NCBI GenBank assembly: GCA_945871455.1
Contig: CAMBXJ010000042.1
Coordinates: forward strand, 1 to 15,562
DNA: 15,562 nucleotides
Direction of reading: 5' to 3'
Origin: Asaia bogorensis
GTDB lineage: Bacteria > Pseudomonadota > Alphaproteobacteria > Acetobacterales > Acetobacteraceae
This document shows, piece by piece, positions 1 to 6,408 of the stretch. Each line of letters starts with the position of its first letter. Position 1 is the first letter of the stretch. Position numbers and translations under genes: made by a program. The notes under the pieces are model-generated. The model worked only from the letters and a program-made list of their open reading frames with translations, had not been told where the DNA came from and searched no databases.

Positions 1-1071
1 TACTACCAGGTCACCCAGAAGAACGGCGAACGCTGGTCCACCGCCCGCGCCTTTCTGCAACCGGCCAGGTCGCGCGGCAACCTGACCCTGGTCACCGAGG
101 CAATGACCACCGGCGTCCTGCTGGAAGGCAAGCGCGCCGTCGGCGTTGCTTACACCCAGGGTGGCGTCGCCAAGGAGGCCCGCTGCAACCGCGAGGTCAT
201 CCTGGCCGCCGGCGCGGTGAAATCCCCGCATCTGCTGGAACTGTCCGGCATCGGCCAGCCGGAACTGCTGCAATCCATGGGCATCCCCGTGCACCACGAA
301 CTGCGTGGCGTGGGCGAGAACTACCGCGATCACTACGCGCCCCGGATGAACTGGCGGGTGAAGCTGCCGGTCACGTTGAATGAACAGACCAGGGGCCTGT
401 CGCTGGTCAAGGAAGTCATCAAATACTACACCCAGCGCAAGGGCATCCTGACCTATACCGCCGGCATCGTCTATGGCTTCGTCAAGACACGGCCGGAGCT
501 GGAAGAGCCCGACGTGCAGTATCATTTCGCCCATGCCAGCTACGCCTCGGCCAAGGATCGTGTGCTGGACAAGGAGCCTGGCATGACCCTGACCGTGTAT
601 CAGTGCCGGCCGGAGTCGAAAGGCTCGATCCATGTGCGGTCCAAGGACCCGATGGCGAACCCGGTGATCCGGCCCAACTATCTGGCCGATGAGATCGACC
701 GGCGGGTTCTGGTCGATGGCATGAAGATCGGCGCCGCCATCATCAACAACCGGATGCTGGACAAGTATCGCGCCTATCGCATGAACCCGGCGGAATCCGT
801 GCAATCCGACGACGAATGGCTGAATTTCGCGCGGGAGAACGGGCAGACCACCTATCACGTCACCGGCACCTGCAAGATGGGGCAGGACCCGATGGCGGTG
901 GTGGACGACCAGTTGCGGGTCCATGGGATCGAGGGGCTGCGGGTGGTCGATGCCTCCATCATGCCGACGGTGGTTTCGGGCAATACCAACGCGGCGGTCA
1001 TCATGATCGCGGAAAAGGGCGCCGACATGATCAAGGCCGCTGCTGCCGGGACCGCGCGGGCGGCAGCCTGA
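1..1071 (+). CDS. GMC-family FAD oxidoreductase (choline dehydrogenase-like), N-terminus outside window
   Basis: The frame is open from base 1, so the gene starts upstream; 356 residues of a family usually about 530-560 aa long are present. The N-terminal FAD-binding Rossmann motif is therefore not visible. The remaining part covers the GMC signature region (ILAAGAVKSPHLLELSGIG, the second GMC signature) and the C-terminal GMC domain. The catalytic end is intact: a His in TYHVTGTCKMG and the conserved Asn in SGNTNAAVIMIAEKGADMI form the usual His-Asn active-site pair. Family members oxidise alcohols (choline, alkanols, polyethylene glycols and others) to aldehydes with FAD; the substrate here cannot be told. 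No partner gene follows closely: the next start is about 550 bp downstream. Seen: motifs and truncation. Inferred: alcohol oxidation. Confidence 0.9.
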   Translation, partial: YYQVTQKNGERWSTARAFLQPARSRGNLTLVTEAMTTGVLLEGKRAVGVAYTQGGVAKEARCNREVILAAGAVKSPHLLELSGIGQPELLQSMGIPVHHELRGVGENYRDHYAPRMNWRVKLPVTLNEQTRGLSLVKEVIKYYTQRKGILTYTAGIVYGFVKTRPELEEPDVQYHFAHASYASAKDRVLDKEPGMTLTVYQCRPESKGSIHVRSKDPMANPVIRPNYLADEIDRRVLVDGMKIGAAIINNRMLDKYRAYRMNPAESVQSDDEWLNFARENGQTTYHVTGTCKMGQDPMAVVDDQLRVHGIEGLRVVDASIMPTVVSGNTNAAVIMIAEKGADMIKAAAAGTARAAA

Positions 1072-1093
1072 TCGGTCACGGGTGAGGGACGAT

Positions 1094-1123
1094 GGGTGAG
1101 GAGGGGGTTCGCGACCCTCGCCC
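1094..1123 (+). terminator. weak hairpin after the GMC gene, possible terminator
   Basis: GGGTGAG (1094-1100) can pair with CTCGCCC (1117-1123) with one G-U pair, 22 bases after the stop codon. There is no T-tract after it, so it would at most be a Rho-dependent or partial terminator. Low confidence. Confidence 0.25.
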
Positions 1124-1377
1124 GGGTCCAACAAAACGGATCGCGCAATGAAATGCTCGACAAGGCGATAGTGACCTCGGCTGCGACCGGAAGCGAGCGT
1201 CGGCGGGGATCAGCCTGAAGTTGCGGGTTTGTCGAACGCGGCTGGGAAAGACCATGCTTCGTAACGAAATCGGCGCGTTGCGGAATCAAGGCGCAATCGG
1301 CAGGTCCGCGCATGGCGTATGCGGTGGAGATGCCAAGGCACTGAATCCGTGTGATGTCCCGTTTGACACCAACCGGC

Positions 1378-1442
1378 CGAACCAATGACCGACGCACCGC
1401 CCCCCAATGACGAGGAGGGCACCCCGATGGGTCATTGTTTCG
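1378..1442. repeat. imperfect 14-bp inverted repeat in the intergenic gap
   Basis: CGAACCAATGACCG (1378-1391) and GGGTCATTGTTTCG (1429-1442) are reverse complements at 12 of 14 positions, separated by 37 bases. The element lies about 180 bp upstream of the acyl-CoA dehydrogenase start. It could be an operator with distant half-sites or a relic of a mobile repeat; nothing decides between these. Confidence 0.35.
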
Positions 1443-1620
1443 TCCGGTCGGTATGACGGGATTCGCCGAACCAACCAGGCCCCCGGTGTCGCGCACAACG
1501 CAAAGAGCGCTCGCACCGACACTCAGCTTCCCAAATTTTCGCCGAACCGCCACAATCCCCCCCTCGCCACCGGGGTGCGCCCCGAACGGCAATGGGCTTC
1601 TGTTGCAAAAGGGGCAGGGC

Positions 1621-2820
1621 GTGGACTTCCAGATCACCCAGGAACAGTTTCGATTGCAACAACGCTGCCTGGAACTGGCCGCGGACTTCGCCACCCGCTC
1701 CGCTCAACACGACCGGGACGCGTCCCATCCGATCGAGAACTACGACCGGTTGCGTCAGGAAGGCTTTCTCCAACTGACCGTCCCCAAACAATGGGGCGGC
1801 ACCGGTCACGACCTGCTGACCCATACCATCGCCTATGGGGCTTTGGGGCAGGGCTGCCCGTCCACCGCGCTGGCGTTCAACATGCACGCCTCCGTGGTCA
1901 ATCCCCTGCTGGAAAGCCCCGAAGTCACCGATGCGGCCAAGGCCTATGTCGCGGATCTGGTCGTCCGCCAGGGCAAGATGATCGGCGGCAATTTCTCCGA
2001 ACCGACCCATACCTCCATCATCGGGGAGCGCCCCTTGAGCGTTCGGGCGCGCAAAGTCCCTGGCGGCTACAGCATCACCGGGCGCAAGATGTTCGCATCG
2101 ATGTTGCAAGCCACGGACTACGTGCTGGTGCTGGCCTACCCGGACTGCTCGACCAGCCCGCGGGCCGGGATGCTGCTGCTGGTGCCGCCCGACGCGCCGG
2201 GCCGGTCGGTGAACGCCAACTGGGACGTGCTGGGGATGCGGGCCACCCGCAGCGACTCACTGATCCTGGACGATTGCCGCGTTCCGGACAGCGCGGCGGT
2301 CTTCCAGACCGAGGATTTGCGCAATTTCCGCCTGTCCTACTTCAACTGGTTCTGGGGCTCCTACACCGCCGTCTATCTGGGTGTTGCCGCGGCCGCCTAT
2401 CGGGAAACGATCCGGGTGGTGAAGGACCGCCAGCCGCCGGGCTACGCTCAGTCGCTGGCCTATCATCCCGATGTTCGCCGCCATGTCGCGGAAATGAGCG
2501 TCGATCTGGAAGCCGCGCGCCTGATCACCTACCGTTCCGCCTGGCTCAGCGCGACGCAGGGGCCGACACCGGAGACAACGGCGGCTCTGTATCGCGCCAA
2601 ATACATGGTGGGGGAGGCGGTCAGCCGGATCACCCGCGTCGGCCTGACCCTGGGCGGCGCGCATGGCATCTTCAAAGGCACCCGCATGGAGCAACTGTTC
2701 CGCGACGGGGCACTCGCACCGATCCAGCCCCCTGCGGCGGATTTTTGCCTCTGGAGCATGGGGACCCACGAATTGGGTCTGGACCCGGATGACCTGTTAC
2801 CCCCCATGCGCCCGGAGTGA
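1621..2820 (+). CDS. acyl-CoA dehydrogenase-family flavoprotein (atypical active site)
   Basis: Start chosen at GTG 1621 because AAAAGGGG lies 6 bases upstream and the protein then begins VDFQITQEQ, as this family does, and is 399 aa, a normal family length. Domain order is standard: alpha-helical N-domain (about residues 1-115), beta domain with a flavin/substrate loop GGNFSEPTHTS (compare the usual TEP.aGSD), then the C-terminal helical bundle with RMEQLFRDG near residue 355. Family members are tetrameric FAD enzymes that desaturate acyl-CoAs and pass electrons to ETF. At the position where medium- and short-chain enzymes carry the catalytic Glu (IYEGT), this protein reads IQPPAAD (about residues 368-374), so the usual base is missing. 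It may use another base or belong to a dehydrogenase-like subfamily with other chemistry. Neighbours: it stands alone, 80 bp ahead of a DNA glycosylase gene. Family assignment is firm; the reaction is not. Confidence 0.88.
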   Translation: MDFQITQEQFRLQQRCLELAADFATRSAQHDRDASHPIENYDRLRQEGFLQLTVPKQWGGTGHDLLTHTIAYGALGQGCPSTALAFNMHASVVNPLLESPEVTDAAKAYVADLVVRQGKMIGGNFSEPTHTSIIGERPLSVRARKVPGGYSITGRKMFASMLQATDYVLVLAYPDCSTSPRAGMLLLVPPDAPGRSVNANWDVLGMRATRSDSLILDDCRVPDSAAVFQTEDLRNFRLSYFNWFWGSYTAVYLGVAAAAYRETIRVVKDRQPPGYAQSLAYHPDVRRHVAEMSVDLEAARLITYRSAWLSATQGPTPETTAALYRAKYMVGEAVSRITRVGLTLGGAHGIFKGTRMEQLFRDGALAPIQPPAADFCLWSMGTHELGLDPDDLLPPMRPE

Positions 2821-2830
2821 CGCGACACCT

Positions 2831-2854
2831 CCCAATTGCCCCCCCAATTGCCCC
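2831..2854. repeat. two perfect tandem copies of a 12-bp unit
   Basis: CCCAATTGCCCC occurs twice head to tail (2831-2842 and 2843-2854) in the 80-bp gap between the acyl-CoA dehydrogenase and glycosylase genes. It is probably a small slippage duplication. Confidence 0.7.
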
Positions 2855-2900
2855 CTCGATGGGCGATGACCCGCGCCCGTTCGGGGCGTAGAACTTCCCG

Positions 2901-3554
2901 GTGACCTTCCCGCATCCTCCCGAAGCCGCCCGCATCGCCATGGACGCCCTGATCCGTCAGGACCCCGATCTGGGCGGTATCCTGGCCCGCGCGGGTCCGC
3001 TGCCGTGGCGCGCCCGGCCCCCCGGGTTTCCCGGCCTGTTGCAGGCCATTGTCGCGCAGATGATCTCCAACCAGGCGGCGGCGGCCATTTGGGGGCGCTT
3101 GCGGACCCTCCCTGGTGCCCTGGACCCCGCCGGACTGCTCGCACTGCCCGACGACGACCTGCGCGCGGCGGGTCTGTCCCGGCCTAAAGTGTCGCATGTG
3201 CGCTCCCTGGCCACCGCCTTCCTCGATGGGACCCTGGATACCGCCCGCCTGGCCAGCCTCGACGACACCGCCGCCATCGCCGCCATCGCCTCCGTCAAAG
3301 GGCTCGGCCCCTGGACCGCCGAGGTCTATCTGCTGTTCGCCGAAGGTCGCCTGGACGTGTTTCCGGCGGGCGACATCGCCCTGGCCGGTGCCGCCGCCGC
3401 TCTGAAAGGTCTGGAAAAGCGGCCCAACCCGGTGGAATTGCGCGCCCTGGCCGAACAATGGCGCCCGGCGAGAGCCATGGCCGCTCGGCTGTTATGGCAC
3501 CATTGGCGCCACCTGACCGGACGCCCGGCGATGGATGACTTTCCCGCGGTTTGA
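2901..3554 (+). CDS. DNA-3-methyladenine glycosylase, AlkA/HhH-GPD superfamily
   Basis: A 217-aa protein of the helix-hairpin-helix GPD glycosylase superfamily, which removes alkylated purines from DNA in base-excision repair. The sequence shows an IVAQMISNQAAAAIWGRL helix (about residues 50-67), typical of AlkA proteins (QQLS..AA..I..RL), the hairpin SVKGLGPWTA (131-140), and the segment VFPAGDIAL, in which Asp158 corresponds to the catalytic Asp. There are no C-terminal cysteines for an iron-sulfur cluster, which argues against the EndoIII/MutY branch. Length fits the short AlkA-like form without the N-terminal methyltransferase-related domain. Start: GTG 2901 gives the longest frame; ATG 2940 is in frame and would drop 13 residues; neither has a clear Shine-Dalgarno site. 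It lies 80 bp after the acyl-CoA dehydrogenase in the same direction; no functional link is apparent. Confidence 0.88.
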   Translation: MTFPHPPEAARIAMDALIRQDPDLGGILARAGPLPWRARPPGFPGLLQAIVAQMISNQAAAAIWGRLRTLPGALDPAGLLALPDDDLRAAGLSRPKVSHVRSLATAFLDGTLDTARLASLDDTAAIAAIASVKGLGPWTAEVYLLFAEGRLDVFPAGDIALAGAAAALKGLEKRPNPVELRALAEQWRPARAMAARLLWHHWRHLTGRPAMDDFPAV

Positions 3555-3609
3555 CCCGGCCCCCGGTCCAATACCAACCGCCGCAACCACTGACCTGTGG
3601 GTGGAAGTT

Positions 3610-3697
3610 GTCATTGCGAGCGCGGCGAAGCAATCCAAGGGCTGGCACTATCGATCCTGTGGGTTGCCCTGGATTGCTTCGCGACGCTCGCAATGAC
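3610..3697. repeat. 88-bp palindromic interspersed repeat (MITE/REP-like)
   Basis: Left arm 3610-3641 begins GTCATTGCGAGCG and right arm 3667-3697 ends CGCTCGCAATGAC; the arms are almost perfect reverse complements over about 31 bases around a 25-base centre. The arms contain GAAGCAATCCA and TGGATTGCTTC. From memory, palindromes with GTCATTGCGAGC...GAAGCAATCC arms are widespread small repeats in many bacterial genomes. Transcribed, this would form a very strong hairpin downstream of the glycosylase gene, so it may also end transcription. No coding capacity is evident. Confidence 0.85.
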
Positions 3698-3754
3698 AGT
3701 GGCCGTTGTCGTCATGGGTCACTGGGTCGGTCGGTTGGTACGAGTAGCCGCCAG

Positions 3755-3816
3755 TCCGAGCAGCCCCAAAACCAAACGGCCCCAATCCGAACAGCCACAA
3801 ATCCCAACGGCGGGCG
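3755..3816. repeat. imperfect tandem pair of about 31 bp
   Basis: TCCGAGCAGCCCCAAAACC (from 3755) is followed 31 bases later by TCCGAACAGCCACAAATCC (from 3786), with continuing similarity (AAACGGC / CAACGGC). It lies in the 307-bp gap 3555-3861, which I see as holding only the palindrome at 3610-3697 and this pair. Confidence 0.55.
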
Positions 3817-3861
3817 CCGGTCGCTAACGGAATCTTTACCGGACCGCGGCATCCTACATAT

Positions 3862-4977
3862 GTGTCCGAAATCAATCTGCCACTGACCCAGAGTTATCAT
3901 CCGACCAGCTTCGTCGAGCGCGGGGTCGCCGTGCCGGTGACGACGCCGGCGCTGCTGGGGGCCCGCATGCGTCCGGCGCAGCGGACCGGCACCGAATTCA
4001 TCATCCCCAATCCGTCCGGCGGCCGCGGCGTCTACATCCTGGACTGGGGCGGCGTGCGCCAGTTCTGCCGCCCGACGGTGCACGACACGTTGCTGCACCA
4101 GCGGGTCGGGCGCCTGCCGATGATGACTCCGCCAAGCGTGCGCCAGGTTGCCCGGGATATCGCAGCCGAGGGTCTGGCTGGTCGGGACGCCCGCCGCGCG
4201 GCGGAGATGGCGGCGCAGGCCGATACCAAACGGGTCCTCCTGGCCAATTTCCTGCTGCTGATGACGCTCGTCGAACAGGTCGAACCCACCGGTATGGTGA
4301 TCGACGAAGCGATGCCACGCACGCCGGAGTTGGAGTTGCGTGCCAAACACGCCATCCGGCACATCGCCCCAAGGGTCCGCGCGGATCCGGCCACGATCGC
4401 CGCTGATCTGGAGACCCTGGCGGGACTGTTTGCGCGCGGCGGGTTGGACCCATGGGGGCGGTCGCCCCGGCTGATCCGGCTGCTGGCGCGAATGAAGGAA
4501 TTCCGGGACCGGCTGATCAGAGACGCCGGGCCAACCCTTGATGGATCCGGCGGCGGGCTCGTCGGGTCGTTGATCGGATCCATCGCGACCTTCATCCGGA
4601 GTGCCGAAAGCCTCATCGCCAAGGCCCACGGGCGCCTATCCGACGTGGTCGGGCTGCTCGGCGACTGGCACACAAATCCGGGCAGCATCCAAATCGCGAT
4701 CTCCCGCCCCGACTGGCTGCTGGATGGCTGGGAACCGATTTGTCTGCTGGCGGAGGTCGCGTCCGACTCGAAAGACTCACAGGCCATCGTGCGGGAAGTG
4801 GCTCAGCTCGTGCCAACGCTGCCGAAAGAAGCGATGGATTGGGTGGGGGACGCATTGTCGCAGGACGCATTGGAACCGTCCCTGCGATCAACCGAGCAGC
4901 GGGCCTTCGCGCGCCAAAGTGGGGTGTCGTTCGGCCTGGTCGCCCGCAATGAGAAACTGCGCGCGATGTCGGCTTAG
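3862..4977 (+). CDS. uncharacterised protein, first gene of an orphan two-gene cassette
   Basis: A 371-aa protein that I cannot place in a named family. Codon use (GC-rich third positions) matches its neighbours, so it looks like a real, resident gene. Visible parts: a polar N-terminus with VERGVAVPVTTPALLGARMR (about 18-37) and a Gly/Pro-containing segment NPSGGRGVYILDWGGVRQF (about 50-68), then mostly helix-forming sequence to the end. There is no signal peptide, no clear transmembrane helix (LLANFLLLMTLV near 128 is short), and no nucleotide-binding or metal motif I can recognise. Start: GTG 3862 is used; it lacks a good ribosome site. ATG 3967, in frame with GGGGG 5 bases upstream, is a serious alternative and would remove 35 residues. 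An 86-bp gap with a nested hairpin separates it from the next gene, which is also unassigned. Confidence 0.75.
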   Translation: MSEINLPLTQSYHPTSFVERGVAVPVTTPALLGARMRPAQRTGTEFIIPNPSGGRGVYILDWGGVRQFCRPTVHDTLLHQRVGRLPMMTPPSVRQVARDIAAEGLAGRDARRAAEMAAQADTKRVLLANFLLLMTLVEQVEPTGMVIDEAMPRTPELELRAKHAIRHIAPRVRADPATIAADLETLAGLFARGGLDPWGRSPRLIRLLARMKEFRDRLIRDAGPTLDGSGGGLVGSLIGSIATFIRSAESLIAKAHGRLSDVVGLLGDWHTNPGSIQIAISRPDWLLDGWEPICLLAEVASDSKDSQAIVREVAQLVPTLPKEAMDWVGDALSQDALEPSLRSTEQRAFARQSGVSFGLVARNEKLRAMSA

Positions 4978-4991
4978 AAATGCAGGATGGC

Positions 4992-5038
4992 GCTTCATTT
5001 CAACGGCTCCACACCGGCGGCGCTTCGCCGGATGAAGC
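4992..5038 (+). other. nested hairpin between the two orphan genes
   Basis: GCTTCAT (4992-4998) can pair with ATGAAGC (5032-5038), and directly inside the right arm CCGGCG (5014-5019) pairs with CGCCGG (5026-5031). It sits between the stop of the 371-aa gene and the ribosome site of the 415-aa gene. It lacks a U-tract, so it is more likely an mRNA-stability or partial-termination element than a terminator. Confidence 0.35.
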
Positions 5039-5063
5039 CTAGGCAGGGAGGGCGAGCGATCGG

Positions 5064-6311
5064 ATGACACGTCAGTCAACCCGTCCATCGGACCCAGCGA
5101 TCCGGGCCATCTCTCGCACGCTGATGGAAGCGGCGGATGAGCGGGTCCTGCAGGTCGTTCGCATGATCGACTCCATGGCGAACCGTGGCCCCGCCGACGA
5201 CATGATTGCCGCGCTCCGTCCCCGTCTGGCCCGTTTGCGGCCGGCCCGCCCGTTGACCCTCGACCGGCTGCTGTTCATGGTCTTCGACCCGATCATCGTC
5301 CCCGCCACCCGTTGGCGTCCGGGGGCGGCGGCCTTGCCACGGACCGTGCTGCGATCGCTGGCGGCGACGGTCCGGGCGGGACTGGGGGACGAGGCGCGGG
5401 CGATCGAGGTCATGGTCAAGGGCCATACCGTGCATGACCGCGACGTCGCCTTGCGGGCTGGCGGCGTGCTCTGGCCACGCGCGGGTGAGATTATCTTCGC
5501 CGCCCCACCCCCGGTTGAGTGGGACACCACCGGCCTGAGCATCGGCCTTTACCCGCCACTGGCCAGCGTGGTCGGTGCCCTGCTGACCGAGGCGGTGGCT
5601 CTGGAGGCCCTTCTGGGCGAGCGCGATCGCGACCCCGACTCACGGACGGCAGCGGCGTTGCTGGAAAGGATCGGCGCGCGCGATCCCCAGGCGCTTCCCG
5701 TGGCGATCGTCGTTGCGGCGACTCGTGCGCCGAGCCTGGTGGCCGCTATCGCGCAGATGGCGGCGGCGACGTTGGTGGGAGCGGATTTCTCCCTCCGCCC
5801 CGCCCTGGATCAGGCGATCGAGGCGTTGACCGCGCGGTTGGAGGAGGACGGCGCGGTGGAGGAACGCATCCACGCCGTCAGTCTGACCGATGTCGGCGCC
5901 ACGGTGCGCCGGGTCTCGAAGCTGTTGGAACAACTCGGGGATGACTCCGCGCCGGCGCCGCGGCGGGAGCGGATCAAGGCGATCCGACGCCAGTTGGACA
6001 CGAGTTGCCGGAGCCGGTTCGCGGAGGGGCTGACGACCGACTTCATTGCCCCGCTGCGGTCTTCGCTCGGTGCGGCCGGGGATGATCCGGTCGAACGGTT
6101 GGAGGCGGCGGCCAGGGGCCTGCGGGCGCTGGAGATCGAGGCGCGCGGTGTGGGCGGCGGGGAGACCTACGACAGGCTGTTGCGCCAGGCCGCGGAGATC
6201 GTGCGCCAGACTCCGGGCGCGGACGGGATCGGCCGAGCGGATCGGGTGCGGCTGGTGGAGATACTGGCGGGACCGGAGGCGGCGTTGGCGATGCTGGAGG
6301 CCGCGTCGTGA
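5064..6311 (+). CDS. uncharacterised helical protein, second gene of the orphan cassette
   Basis: A 415-aa protein that I do not recognise. It starts at ATG 5064 with GGGAGGG about 11 bases upstream, a workable but distant ribosome site. Composition is rich in Ala, Arg, Leu, Asp and Glu and looks almost wholly alpha-helical. Recognisable stretches are RPLTLDRLLFMVFDPIIVP (about 60-78) and a Pro/Trp-containing central part (PPPVEWDTTGLSIGLYPPL). No signal peptide, catalytic motif or clear membrane helix is visible; ALPVAIVVAAT is too short and is followed by charged sequence. It is co-oriented with the preceding unassigned gene, and its stop is 97 bp from the convergent MFS gene across a G-rich tandem repeat. 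A structural or scaffolding role would fit a repetitive helical protein, but that is only a guess. Confidence 0.78.
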   Translation: MTRQSTRPSDPAIRAISRTLMEAADERVLQVVRMIDSMANRGPADDMIAALRPRLARLRPARPLTLDRLLFMVFDPIIVPATRWRPGAAALPRTVLRSLAATVRAGLGDEARAIEVMVKGHTVHDRDVALRAGGVLWPRAGEIIFAAPPPVEWDTTGLSIGLYPPLASVVGALLTEAVALEALLGERDRDPDSRTAAALLERIGARDPQALPVAIVVAATRAPSLVAAIAQMAAATLVGADFSLRPALDQAIEALTARLEEDGAVEERIHAVSLTDVGATVRRVSKLLEQLGDDSAPAPRRERIKAIRRQLDTSCRSRFAEGLTTDFIAPLRSSLGAAGDDPVERLEAAARGLRALEIEARGVGGGETYDRLLRQAAEIVRQTPGADGIGRADRVRLVEILAGPEAALAMLEAAS

Positions 6312-6317
6312 TGTTCC

Positions 6318-6377
6318 CCGGGTCGGGTTGGGTGGTATCGGGTTGGGCCGGGTCGGGTTGGGCCGGGTCGGGTTGGC
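6318..6377 (+). repeat. four tandem 15-bp G-rich units, G-quadruplex-type motif
   Basis: Four copies in a row: 6318-6332, 6333-6347 (diverged: TGGTATCGGGTTGGG), 6348-6362 and 6363-6377; the consensus unit is CCGGGTCGGGTTGGG. Ten GGG runs fall between 6320 and 6372 with loops of 2-7 bases, so the + strand satisfies the common G3N1-7 quadruplex pattern several times over. It begins 7 bases after the stop of the 415-aa gene. Confidence 0.85.
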
Positions 6378-6385
6378 GTTGGCGC

Positions 6386-6404
6386 GGCATCGCCGGGCGA
6401 TGCC
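6386..6404. terminator. perfect 8-bp hairpin between convergent genes
   Basis: GGCATCGC (6386-6393), CGG loop, GCGATGCC (6397-6404). It lies 4 bases beyond the end of the MFS gene (- strand) and about 75 bp beyond the stop of the 415-aa gene (+ strand), so it could serve both. No T-run follows in either direction, which lowers confidence in intrinsic termination. Confidence 0.45.
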
Positions 6405-6408
6405 CCGA

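Larger units (their letters stand above)
1072..1620. other. 549-bp intergenic region without a convincing gene
   Basis: Open frames cross this stretch on both strands, but none has a recognisable motif or a plausible ribosome site. They look like read-through of GC-rich DNA. The frame of the downstream acyl-CoA dehydrogenase is open back to 1435, but the translated residues there are proline/arginine-rich and unlike the family, so they are treated as untranslated. Two dyads are visible: a weak G-rich stem just after the GMC gene (1094-1123) and a 14-bp imperfect inverted repeat at 1378-1391/1429-1442. Confidence 0.6.

Noticed and set aside
1435..1620. 62-residue N-terminal extension of the acyl-CoA dehydrogenase
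   Set aside because: The residues are unlike the family, and GTG 1621 has a well-placed ribosome site and gives the normal length.
855..1694. 279-codon - strand frame over the end of the GMC gene and the following gap
   Set aside because: No motif, Arg/Ser/Pro-rich, and partly antisense to a certain coding region.
1407..2792. 461-codon + strand frame overlapping the acyl-CoA dehydrogenase gene in another frame
   Set aside because: Arg/Gly/Pro-rich shadow without family features; the overlapping frame encodes a recognisable enzyme.
2529..3458. 309-codon - strand frame opposite the acyl-CoA dehydrogenase and glycosylase genes
   Set aside because: Gln/Gly/Arg-rich shadow of two recognisable + strand genes.
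3555..3861. insertion sequence remnant
   Set aside because: No transposase fragment is recognisable; only short palindromic and tandem repeats are present.
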